A program made the translations under genes and the position numbers. DNA of 16,167 bases from Bacteroidales bacterium Bact_07. Its GTDB lineage: Bacteria; Bacteroidota; Bacteroidia; Bacteroidales; Tenuifilaceae. The stretch spans positions 1-16,167 of the forward strand of contig LUYY01000053.1 in the NCBI GenBank assembly GCA_001603415.1, read 5' to 3'. Below are positions 7,222-16,000 of the stretch, piece by piece (within the stretch, counting starts at the first letter, position 1; each line of letters opens with the position of its first letter). The notes below the pieces were generated by a model. It searched no databases. It was given only the letters and a program-made list of their open reading frames with translations, and was not told the origin of the DNA.

Positions 7222-8058
7222 ATGACCATTCGATACGAAATAGGAATTGTTGACACACGGAACGTAATCAAAACGTTACTCGATGACTTTGGTTACGACT
7301 TTCGCGATTATGCCCTTACCTCATTCAAGCGGAGGTTGGAGTATATCATTTCGCTTTATGCACTTCGCGATGCCGATGGCCTTATTGCAAAACTTAAGAA
7401 CAGCAAAGAGTTTTTAGACCAATTCCTTTACGACATTACTCCAGAAACCACTGAAATGTTCCGTGACCCATCGTTCTGGCGTATTCTAAGGGATGAAATT
7501 ATCCCAGAACTTGTAAGAACCGGTACATCAAAACCACGTATTTGGTTGGCATCGTTCGATTCAGGTGAGGAGCTATACTCTCTTTCTATCCTGCTCAAGG
7601 AATTAAATTTGCTTAACGATGTTAACATTTACTGCAATGTACTTTCCGACCACACCATACAACGCATAACATCCGGTCGTCTTGACCCTAAGGATATGGA
7701 AGTGAACGAGGCAAACTACCAACGTTTTAACGAGAAGAGTAAATACGCCTCATACTATAGAACCGAAGGTTCCAGTATTGTTTTTGATGTTAGCCTTATT
7801 AAGGATGTGAATTTCATAAAGCAGAACACATTAATTGACGAAGATCCAGGCGCTCCAAAACTCATCATTTTCAGGAATCAGGCTATTTACTATAACCAGC
7901 TACTAAGCGAAAAGATTTTCGCCAAACTTACCAATAGCCTTGTTGCTGGTGGGTATTTAGCAATTGGAGTGAAAGAAACTTTGGAAAATACCAACGTTAG
8001 TAATAAATTTACTCTGTACAACGAGGCAGAAAGAATTTACAAGCGTAAAACCAACTAG
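7222..8058 (+). CDS. Divergent CheR-like protein, possibly inactive
   Basis: 278 residues, collinear with the CheR encoded at 3980. Shared landmarks are TSFKRRLEYI in the N-terminal helices, TEMFRDP (77-83), IWLASFDSGEELYS (107-120), IIFRNQAIYY (215-224) and GYLAIGVKETL. Several SAM-pocket positions have drifted. The GCST loop reads SFDS before GEE, the ATD motif that contacts SAM reads CNV (138-140), and CRN reads FRN. The fold is probably kept while SAM binding may be weak or lost. A plausible role is a regulatory paralogue that docks on the same sensor or competes with or helps the active CheR; this is inference. It is not a broken gene: the frame is full length and shows no stop. CheB follows after five bases. 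It probably arose by duplication of the first cheR. Confidence 0.82.
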   Translation: MTIRYEIGIVDTRNVIKTLLDDFGYDFRDYALTSFKRRLEYIISLYALRDADGLIAKLKNSKEFLDQFLYDITPETTEMFRDPSFWRILRDEIIPELVRTGTSKPRIWLASFDSGEELYSLSILLKELNLLNDVNIYCNVLSDHTIQRITSGRLDPKDMEVNEANYQRFNEKSKYASYYRTEGSSIVFDVSLIKDVNFIKQNTLIDEDPGAPKLIIFRNQAIYYNQLLSEKIFAKLTNSLVAGGYLAIGVKETLENTNVSNKFTLYNEAERIYKRKTN

Positions 8059-8063
8059 TTTTT

Positions 8064-8624
8064 ATGTACAAAGCAGTTATCATAGGCGGTTCGGCAGGAA
8101 GTTTTCAGGTAATTACCCGAATACTCCACGCTTTGCCCCCAAACTACCCGTTACCTGTTCTTCTTTGCCTGCATAGGTTAAAGCATGTTCGCAGCGGATT
8201 TGTTGAGGCGCTTTCCATCAAATCGGGCATTCAGATTATAGAACCAAACGACAAAGAACAAATCAAACCCGGTAAGGCGTATCTTGCCCCAGCCAACTAC
8301 CACATGTACGTGGAACTAGGGAATAAAATTGCCCTTTCCACCGAAGAACCGGTTAACCATTCACGCCCCAGCATCGACCTTTCATTTATTACTGCTGCTC
8401 AGGTTTACCGCGAAAAACTGGTTGGCATAATACTATCCGGCGCAAATCGCGACGGAGCATACGGACTTAAAAAAATAAAAGACTTAGGAGGATTAGCCAT
8501 TGTTCAGAACCCCGATGAGTGCCAGGTTCGAACCATGACCGAAGCTTCACTTAAAATGACACCTGTCGATTTTGTTTTCAATACAAACGAAATTATCAAA
8601 TTTCTTCAAAACATTAAAGCATAA
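8064..8624 (+). CDS. CheB-type protein-glutamate methylesterase without receiver domain
   Basis: 186 residues, matching only the catalytic half of CheB (the usual full CheB is about 350 residues with an N-terminal receiver). The triad is visible: Ser10 in IGGSAGS, His37 in CLHRLKH, and Asp130 in LSGANRDGA. The RPSIDLSF segment (101-108) is also typical. It would hydrolyse glutamyl methyl esters, and perhaps deamidate Gln, in methylated coiled coils, reversing CheR. The lack of a receiver means it cannot be switched on by CheA phosphorylation in the usual way, which fits the absence of cheA. Activity would be constitutive or set by protein contacts. It lies five bases after the second CheR-like gene and 12 before the GAF protein. 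Confidence 0.88.
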   Translation: MYKAVIIGGSAGSFQVITRILHALPPNYPLPVLLCLHRLKHVRSGFVEALSIKSGIQIIEPNDKEQIKPGKAYLAPANYHMYVELGNKIALSTEEPVNHSRPSIDLSFITAAQVYREKLVGIILSGANRDGAYGLKKIKDLGGLAIVQNPDECQVRTMTEASLKMTPVDFVFNTNEIIKFLQNIKA

Positions 8625-8636
8625 AAGTATAGGAAC

Positions 8637-9419
8637 ATGAAACCACTTAACCCTTCGAACCGATTTGTACCTGTTATAGTATTGCTTTTACTACTAGCAA
8701 GTTCACTTCTAGTATTTAGCTTACTATACAACACGGCTTTGGAAGCTGGTCAAAAAGTTTCGGTTTGGACTATTGTTCTCAGTCTTATTCCATTTTTACT
8801 GGGATTATGGTTCTACTTTATTTCAATTAAACAACGCAACCTAATCGACAGCCTTCATGCCCAAATCGAATCGCTAAAGGCACAGATCGAAACGTTCATG
8901 AAATCGCAAAAAAAAGAGACAACGCAAGAGGTTCGTAAGGAGATTGTGGATTACAAAAAATTACTCGAAAAAATTATTCCTAATGTTCCCGCCAACGATA
9001 TTGAGAAATACGGTGAAACATTGCTTGCCAATATTGCCAAAACGGTTGAAATTGTTCAGGGTCAACTCTACCTTAAAGATTTACAAACTGAAGTATTCCG
9101 CTTTAGAGCCGGCTATGCATTCTTTTCCGAAACCACCCCACCCGAATACCGTGAGGGTGAAACGCTTGCCGGACAGGTTGCCAAAAATCAAAAACTAGTA
9201 AATATTGATAGCATACCCGAAGGATATATTTCAATCCTTTCCGGCCTGGGGAAAGGCTCACCCAAACACCTCATCATAGCCCCTATCATCTCGCCCGATA
9301 ATAAAACAATTGGTATTTTTGAACTAGCATCTTTCAAACCATTTGGCGTTGAACACGAAGAACTTTTTACCCAGCTCGGACGTAAACTTGGAGAGATATT
9401 TAATGTCAATCAACAATAA
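8637..9419 (+). CDS. Membrane-anchored GAF-domain protein
   Basis: 260 residues. Two hydrophobic helices (about 11-31 and 42-63) form a hairpin with a very short loop, leaving both ends in the cytoplasm. A coiled coil follows at 66-105 (SLHAQIESLKAQIETF) and a GAF domain at about 110-256. The GAF domain resembles those of the 4843 and 9431 genes: compare GETLAGQ, IPEGYISILSGLG and the final FELASFKPF. The cysteine found after the GxGL(I/V)G motif in the other two is absent here. No output domain is seen, so it probably acts as an accessory sensor or partner of the other GAF proteins. No gene symbol is known to me. Spacing is 12 bases upstream and 11 downstream. Confidence 0.8.
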   Translation: MKPLNPSNRFVPVIVLLLLLASSLLVFSLLYNTALEAGQKVSVWTIVLSLIPFLLGLWFYFISIKQRNLIDSLHAQIESLKAQIETFMKSQKKETTQEVRKEIVDYKKLLEKIIPNVPANDIEKYGETLLANIAKTVEIVQGQLYLKDLQTEVFRFRAGYAFFSETTPPEYREGETLAGQVAKNQKLVNIDSIPEGYISILSGLGKGSPKHLIIAPIISPDNKTIGIFELASFKPFGVEHEELFTQLGRKLGEIFNVNQQ

Positions 9420-9430
9420 CTTACAGCGGC

Positions 9431-12043
9431 ATGATCTCATTCGGCATTATATCGACCACTGACAGCAAACAGGTAATCCGGCAAAGGGTAACGCAGGCTT
9501 TTTTGGTTAGCCTAATGTTTCCCATTTTTGCATGGATAATAGATATCCTGGACAAAGGAATTCCTTTCAACCTTTCAAATATTGCCTATGTACACGCCAC
9601 CAATCCATTACATTGGATTATTGACTTGGCTCCGTTTGTAATTTCATACGTTACATGGCTGCAACTAACACGCCATTACCGTCGAATTCTTATTCTTGAA
9701 AAGGAACTCCGCCAACGCGATGAGGATATTGAGAAAAATGCTCGCTTTGCCCAACGTATTGGCGAAGGCGATTACAATGCGCCCTTTCAGGTTGGAGGCG
9801 ACGACGACATCTTAGGTAAATCGCTGGTGATAATGCGCGATAACCTGCTGGCAAACCAGAAAAAGGAGGCGGAGCAGAACTGGATAACCAAGGGGAAAGA
9901 TGAAATATCGCACATCCTACGCCTGCACCACAATATCGACGAACTCTCATACGATGTTCTGGTTAAGCTTATCAACTACATAAGAACTATACAGGGTGCC
10001 ATATACCTCTACGATGAAGAGAAACAGAAACTTGTTAACCTTGCCACCTACGCCTACAACCGACGTAAGTATATCAAGCAGGAGTTTCGCATTGGCGAGG
10101 GACTTATTGGCGAGTGCGCCTATGAACGAGAATTTATTTACCGAACTGAGATACCCGAGGATTACATAACTATTACCTCAGGTATTTTAGGCGATCGCAA
10201 ACCCAAAAGTCTTCTGCTGGTACCTCTTATTACCGATGAAAAACTTGAGGGCGTTCTGGAGTTTGCCTCACTCGACGACGAAATACCCGAACTTACCATA
10301 CGTTTCCTGAAAGAGGTTGGGGAGATTATCGCCCGCACCATCTTCAACCTACGCATAAACCACAAAACTGAAAAGCTTTTACAGGAAGCCCAGCAAATGG
10401 CGCAAGAACTCAAGGAAAACGAGGAGGAACTTCGTCAGAATGCTGAGGAAATGAAAATTACTCAGGAAGAACTTGAAATATCAAACGCTAAACTCGAAGC
10501 CAAAATCCAGGAGGTTGAAAACGCCCAAAAGCGTTTACATTCTCTCCTTGAAAATGCATCGGAAATCATATCGATATACAATAGCGAAAAGCAACTTACC
10601 TACATAAGCCCCTCCGTAACAAAAATTCTGGGTTACACTCCACAGGAAATGATGAGCGGCAAGGATATCGACCGCCTAACCCGCAAGGGCGAAGCCGCCT
10701 TCAACGAAATGTTTGAGCAACTCCTGGAAAATCCTCGTATTGCCATCACCATTCAATACACCTTTATGAAAAAGGATGGCGAAAAGATTTTCCTTGAGGT
10801 TACCGGACGCAACCTGCTCGACGACCCTGCCATTGGCGGTATTATCATTAACTCGCGCGATATTACTGAACGCAAACGGGCCGAGAAAGAGGAACGCATG
10901 CGCAGCAAAATGCAATCCCTTTCCGAAAACTCCCCCGATATCATCATGCGTCTCAACCCCACGGGTCAATTCTTTTATGCTAACCCCATGGTGGAGACCT
11001 ACCTGGGTATCGACTACAAGGAACTTGTTAACCAAACTATCACGGCACTCGATGGTATTCCAGTACTCTCCAACTTTATTCGCGAAGCCATAAAATCCAT
11101 TAAGGTTGAAAAGGAAAAGTACGAAGGCGAAATTACTTTTACCACCAATCGGGGCGAAACCGTAATGCACATTGTGGGTATTCCTGAATTCAACGAGAAT
11201 GAACTGGAAACCATACTATTTGTAGCCCACGATATTACCGAACAAAAACAAACCGAGAGGGAAATTCAGGAAAAGAACCGCAAAATTACCGAAAGTATTA
11301 ACTACGCCCAACGCATACAAACCTCAATACTCCCCAATAATAGGATTATTAGGCAGTACCTGCCCAAATCGTTCATATACTATCACCCCAGAGATGTTGT
11401 AAGTGGTGATTTTCCATGGTTTTTTACTAAAGACGATTTCATTTACATTGCAGCCGTAGATTGCACCGGCCATGGTGTTCCAGGTGCGTTGCTCTCATTC
11501 ATTGGCTACTTTACCCTGAATAATGTGGTTGACCACGACTCATCGTACACAGCCGGGCAAATACTCGACCACCTACATTTTGGGGTACGCAAAACTCTAA
11601 AGCAAGACCGCCCCGATGCCGACGCCCGCGATGGAATGGATATTGCTTTCTGCAAAATCAATCCCAAAAACAAGGAACTCCAGTATGCCGGAGCTCATCG
11701 GCCTCTATATTTAGTCCGTAATGGCGAACTTACCGAGTTTAAAGGCGATCGCAAAGCTATTGGCGGCATACCCCATCCCAAGAAAGCCGAAGAGCCTTTT
11801 ACCAACTATATTATTGAGTATAAGCCTGGCGACAGGGTATTCTTCTTCTCCGATGGCATTGTTGACCAGGTTGGAGGCCCAGAAAAGAAAAAGTTTGGTG
11901 CTCAAAGTATTCGTGATATCATTATGAACAACCAAAAAACACCAATTCACGAACTTAACGATGTGTTTGCAAAAGCCCTCACCGATTATCAGGGCGAAAA
12001 TAAACAGGTTGACGACATACTTTTAATTGGTATTGAATTTTAA
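9431..12043 (+). CDS. Membrane GAF-PAS-PAS SpoIIE/PP2C-type phosphatase (SiaA-like)
   Basis: 870 residues. TM helices are at about 22-40 and 62-80. A HAMP-like segment lies near 100-140 (RIGEGDY, ILGKSLVIMRDNL). The GAF domain is about 150-310 (Cys229 after GEGLIGE), followed by a Glu-rich coiled coil to 365, PAS domains at about 365-480 and 493-605, a linker with SINYAQRIQTSILP, and a PP2C-type SpoIIE phosphatase at 635-870. Metal-binding aspartates are present: Asp660 (SGDF), Asp677 (VDCTGHG), Asp737 (GMDIAF), Asp808 (SDG) and Asp861/862 (VDD). It should therefore dephosphorylate a Ser/Thr-phosphorylated partner, most likely the SiaC-like protein encoded downstream. SiaA of Pseudomonas aeruginosa has a different sensor (an extracytoplasmic domain and HAMP), so only the catalytic output is shared. 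An oddity is SGDFPW where SGDFYW is common. Confidence 0.88.
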   Translation: MISFGIISTTDSKQVIRQRVTQAFLVSLMFPIFAWIIDILDKGIPFNLSNIAYVHATNPLHWIIDLAPFVISYVTWLQLTRHYRRILILEKELRQRDEDIEKNARFAQRIGEGDYNAPFQVGGDDDILGKSLVIMRDNLLANQKKEAEQNWITKGKDEISHILRLHHNIDELSYDVLVKLINYIRTIQGAIYLYDEEKQKLVNLATYAYNRRKYIKQEFRIGEGLIGECAYEREFIYRTEIPEDYITITSGILGDRKPKSLLLVPLITDEKLEGVLEFASLDDEIPELTIRFLKEVGEIIARTIFNLRINHKTEKLLQEAQQMAQELKENEEELRQNAEEMKITQEELEISNAKLEAKIQEVENAQKRLHSLLENASEIISIYNSEKQLTYISPSVTKILGYTPQEMMSGKDIDRLTRKGEAAFNEMFEQLLENPRIAITIQYTFMKKDGEKIFLEVTGRNLLDDPAIGGIIINSRDITERKRAEKEERMRSKMQSLSENSPDIIMRLNPTGQFFYANPMVETYLGIDYKELVNQTITALDGIPVLSNFIREAIKSIKVEKEKYEGEITFTTNRGETVMHIVGIPEFNENELETILFVAHDITEQKQTEREIQEKNRKITESINYAQRIQTSILPNNRIIRQYLPKSFIYYHPRDVVSGDFPWFFTKDDFIYIAAVDCTGHGVPGALLSFIGYFTLNNVVDHDSSYTAGQILDHLHFGVRKTLKQDRPDADARDGMDIAFCKINPKNKELQYAGAHRPLYLVRNGELTEFKGDRKAIGGIPHPKKAEEPFTNYIIEYKPGDRVFFFSDGIVDQVGGPEKKKFGAQSIRDIIMNNQKTPIHELNDVFAKALTDYQGENKQVDDILLIGIEF

Positions 12044-12051
12044 AAATGTAA

Positions 12052-12059
12052 TATATTTG
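12052..12059 (+). promoter_or_regulatory. Possible internal -7 element before the SiaB-like gene
   Basis: TATATTTG fits TAnnTTTG and lies 24 bases before the SiaB-like ATG, in the widest gap among the sensor-to-SiaC genes (39 bases). The upstream -33 match is poor (a TTGG with about 21-22 bases of spacing). It may give separate expression of the kinase/phosphoprotein pair or be chance in AT-rich DNA. Confidence 0.3.
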
Positions 12060-12082
12060 TAACTCATATAACTCATCGGGCT

Positions 12083-12658
12083 ATGGATCGAAAAAACATT
12101 AAAGGGTTTCTTGAGTTCGTTTACGACTTTTACAAGTCGATGAAGGCTCATGAAATTACCCTCGTTTACGAGGGCGAAATAACCCATCAAATAACCAAAG
12201 CCTTCACCTCGCTTACCGAATCGAATATGGCTAAGGAGGAGGAGTCAAACTCCGTTCAAAAAAAGGTTTTCCATGTTATGGTGGAATGCCTCCAAAACAT
12301 CAGCAAACATGCCGATAGTTTCGGATCCGATGACTTTCTCTTTGCCGGCCGTGGCATCTTCATGGTTAGCAAGGGCGACGAGGAATACCATGTTACTACC
12401 GGCAATGTGATTGAAAACTCAAAGATTGAGGAACTCTCAAAAATCCTTGATCATATCAATTCGCTCGACAAGGAGGGTTTGAAGCAACTCTACAAAACCC
12501 AAATGCGCGAAGGCCGCCTCTCCGAGAAAGGTGGGGCTGGTTTGGGTTTCATTGACATAGCCCGCAAAACCGGTAGAAAACTTGAATACCACTTCCTCCC
12601 TATCGACGAGGAAACCCATTTCTTTGTACTAACATCAACCATTTCACGATCAGAATAA
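12083..12658 (+). CDS. SiaB-family protein kinase (GHKL-like ATPase fold)
   Basis: 191 residues, the normal length of the SiaB family (DUF6272). The N-box VECLQNISKHA (67-77) has Glu68 and Asn72, which coordinate Mg-ATP in GHKL proteins. The G-box KGGAGLGFIDIARK (149-162) closes the ATP lid. Both are intact, so it should be an active Ser/Thr kinase. In Pseudomonas aeruginosa SiaB phosphorylates SiaC and the phosphatase SiaA reverses it; the adjacent genes here supply both partners. It is soluble, with no membrane segment. The SiaC-like gene follows after ten bases, suggesting coupled synthesis in fixed ratio. Confidence 0.88.
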   Translation: MDRKNIKGFLEFVYDFYKSMKAHEITLVYEGEITHQITKAFTSLTESNMAKEEESNSVQKKVFHVMVECLQNISKHADSFGSDDFLFAGRGIFMVSKGDEEYHVTTGNVIENSKIEELSKILDHINSLDKEGLKQLYKTQMREGRLSEKGGAGLGFIDIARKTGRKLEYHFLPIDEETHFFVLTSTISRSE

Positions 12659-12668
12659 CTGTACCGAT

Positions 12669-13052
12669 ATGGAAACCATAAAAATAATGGGGACTGATGA
12701 TACCCCAACCGTAATTTTAGATGCACAAAACGAGATCTTCGAAATCTCGGGACGTTCATTGCCCGAGGATGTTACTGCATTTTACGATCCCATTCTGCAG
12801 TGGCTCGAAGAGTATTCCGAATCGCCTAAGCCCAAAACCATTTTTACATTCAAACTGGTTTACTTTAACACCGCCAGCTCAAAGCTTCTCCTTGATATCC
12901 TCATGAAGCTCGAGCAACTTAAGGAAGCTGGTCACGATGTTCTCGTTCGTTGGTATTACCCTGAGGATGACGAGGACATGCAGGAAGCTGGCGAGGAGTA
13001 TGCCGATATAGTTGACGTACCCTTTGAGCAAATAGGCTATACACTTAGCTAA
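12669..13052 (+). CDS. SiaC-family regulatory phosphoprotein
   Basis: 127 residues, full length for the SiaC family (DUF1987), a STAS-like small alpha/beta protein. The phosphosite region KLVYFNTASSKLLLD (62-76) has Thr68 at the same number as the Thr68 phosphosite I recall from Pseudomonas aeruginosa SiaC. The C-terminal half holds a VRWYYPEDDEDMQEAGEEY acidic stretch typical of the family. In the known system unphosphorylated SiaC binds and activates the diguanylate cyclase SiaD, controlling aggregation and biofilm. No GGDEF gene lies in this window, so the target here is unknown. Candidates are the downstream TerB-like/ABC protein, 37 bases away, or a distant protein. Confidence 0.88.
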   Translation: METIKIMGTDDTPTVILDAQNEIFEISGRSLPEDVTAFYDPILQWLEEYSESPKPKTIFTFKLVYFNTASSKLLLDILMKLEQLKEAGHDVLVRWYYPEDDEDMQEAGEEYADIVDVPFEQIGYTLS

Positions 13053-13089
13053 GTTTTTGTTTATTGATATTTTGTAGCGCCAGTAAATA

Positions 13090-16000
13090 ATGAGTGAGGA
13101 GATTCTCAAAGCGTTGATGCAACTCTTTGCAATTATTGCAAAGCAGGACGAAGGTGTTGAACTTAAGGAGCGGGACTATGTGATTAATTTCCTCACCCAA
13201 CAGCTAAACGATGAGGCTGTTAAGGAATACATCCGCCTTTTCGACGAGCATGCAGGCCTGCTTGACAAGGATGATAACGCTGAGAACGACGAGGAAAAAG
13301 GGAAACGGAAACTCACATCGGTAAAGGACTCTGTTCGTATTTTGGGTATTTGTAAGAAAATCAACAAAACCCTTACCCAAAAGCAAAAAATTGTTGTTCT
13401 GGTGCGCCTTTACGAGTTGATTAATGCCGACCGTAAGTTCACCGAACAACGTATGGCCATAATAAATACCGTGGCCGAAGTTTTTAAACTCACCAAGGAA
13501 GAAATATCGGATATAGAAAATTTTGTCATCAAAAACGCTCCCGAAGAGTTAGATATCCCCAGCATTTTAACCATTCACGATAAGCCATTTACAGGCAAGA
13601 ATTGCAAACACATTGGCACCGAAGCCCTTGACGGTTACATTTACATTCTTCAAATAAAAAGCGAAGACCTCTACTTCCTGCGATATACTGGCAATGAAGA
13701 TATTTTCCTTAATGGACTTCCAATCCACAACCGCCGAATCTACCTTTTTGCCAGCGGGAGCTCACTCAAACTGCCTAAAGGAAAGCCCGTTTACTATACC
13801 GATGTAGTAGCCCACTTCCTGGCCGACTCTACATCTATTCGAATTTCGTACAGGGTAGAAAATGTTGGATTCCAGTTTAAAACCGGGGATATAGGTTTAA
13901 GAAATATATCCTTCTCCGAAGGGCATGGAAAGCTGGTTGGTATTATGGGTGCCAGCGGTGCTGGCAAAACTACACTACTCAATGTTCTTGCAGGTATCGA
14001 GAAACCTACTACCGGACGTGTTCTTGTGAACGGCTACGATCTTCACAATGAAAAAGAAAAACTTGAAGGTGTTATTGGAGTTATTCCGCAAGACGATCTG
14101 CTCATTGAGGAGTTAACCGTATTTGAAAACCTCTACTATAACGCCAAGCTCTGCTTCAAGGATAAAACCGAGGAAGAACTGGTTGCCCTTGTCGATAAAA
14201 CGCTTGCCAACCTTGGTCTTCTGGAACGCAAAAACCTTAAGGTAGGGACACCGCTAAATAAGATGATATCGGGCGGTCAACGCAAAAGGCTAAACATCGC
14301 CTTAGAGTTAATCCGCGAACCATCGATCCTATTTGTCGATGAGCCTACCTCAGGCCTTTCGTCGCGCGACTCGGAAAATGTGATGGACCTGCTCCGTGAG
14401 CTCACGCTCAAGGGGAAGTTGATTTTTGTTGTTATTCACCAACCCTCATCGGACATTTATAAAATGTTCGATAATATGGTAATTCTGGACACCGGTGGAT
14501 ACATGATTTACTACGGTAACCCGGTTGAGGCCGTAATGTACTTCAAGCGCCTTGATATGCAGATTAACAGCGATGTTGGTGAATGCCCGGTTTGTGGTAA
14601 TGTTAACCCCGAACTTATTTTCAACATCATTGAGGCTCGCGTTGTGGACGAGTTTGGCCGTTACACCCCAACCCGTAAGGTTTCGCCTCAAAAGTGGGAG
14701 GAACTTTTCCGCGAAAACATCAAGATTACTCCCATTCCCGATGAGAAAGCCGAACCCCCAAGATCACTAAATATCCCTTCAAGAATAAAACAGTTCCTTA
14801 TCTACACCAAACGCGACTTCATGTCGAAGATAAGTAATACCCAGTACATTGTTCTTAACCTGCTCGAAACCCCCATACTGGCTTTTATCCTGGCATACGT
14901 AATCCGCTACATCGCCGACCCGAACTCTAATGTTTATATCTTCTACGAAAACGAGAATATTCCTATTTACTTGTTTATGGCGCTTATTGTTGCCCTATTC
15001 ATTGGCTTAACGGTAAGTGCTGAGGAAATTTTCCGTGACAGAAAGATACTTAAACGCGAAGCGTTCCTTAACTTGAGCCGATCGAGTTACCTTTTTTCCA
15101 AAATAACTCTACTGCTGTTACTTTCTGCCATTCAAACAGCTACGTTTGTATTGATTGCCAACAGCATCCTGGAAATCAGGGGCATGTACTTCGATTACTG
15201 GCTGGTGCTTTTCAGTACCGCCGTTTGCGCAAACCTGCTTGGTTTGAACATATCCGCCACATTCAACTCTGCTATCACCATCTACATTGTTATTCCACTG
15301 CTAATGATTCCCATGATGGTACTTTCAGGGGCCATGTTCAGCTTCGAAAAACTTAACCGTTCTGTTGGTAGTTTTAACAGGGTGCCCCTCATAGCCGAAT
15401 TCATGATTACCAAGTGGGGATACGAGGCTCTTGTTGTTCACCAGTACAAGGACAATGCTTTTCAAAAAACTTTTTACGATATCGACAAGGTTATAAATAA
15501 CGCCAATTACAAAATAGTTTACTATATCGACGAACTTGAAAAACGCGCTACCGATCTGGTTGATTTATTACCCCAGAAGGGTAACCCCGAAGCTCAAAAA
15601 AAGATAGCCGATAGGCTTGCTGTTCTGCGCAAAGCCATAATCAATGAAACTTCGTTTGAATCGCCTTCAATAACATTCGATAAGATCGATAAGTTAACCC
15701 CTGCTAACATTGACGAAACAACGGTTTACGCTATATTCGATTACCTCGATAAGTTGAAAAGCCATTACTCCGACATTTACAACACCCAATCGCAAAAGCG
15801 CGAACGCATGATAGCATTCCTTGTAAACAACAACAGGGAACTATACGAAGCCAAACGCAAAGCCTACCATAACGAGAGCCTTGCCGATCAGGCCACCAAA
15901 ACCTTTGAAAAAAATAAAATTGTTCAGTACGGTGATGAACTTGTTCAGCAATACGATCCCGTTTACCGCGACCCCATCCCACGGCACCTGCTCGATTTCC

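Noticed and set aside
10676..11170. 164-codon open frame on the minus strand inside the phosphatase gene
   Set aside because: It lies fully inside the PAS-domain coding region, whose plus-strand frame has clear domain motifs. The minus-strand product has no recognisable motif or promoter.
12669..13052. Anti-sigma-factor antagonist (SpoIIAA/RsbV) as identity of the small protein
   Set aside because: The length and the YFNTASSK phosphosite region fit the SiaC/DUF1987 family better, and the neighbour is SiaB-like rather than an RsbW/SpoIIAB-type anti-sigma factor.
13053..13089. Separate promoter for the ABC gene
   Set aside because: The 37-base gap has TATTTTG but no complete TAnnTTTG and no -33 box at proper distance, so read-through from the SiaC-like gene is more likely.
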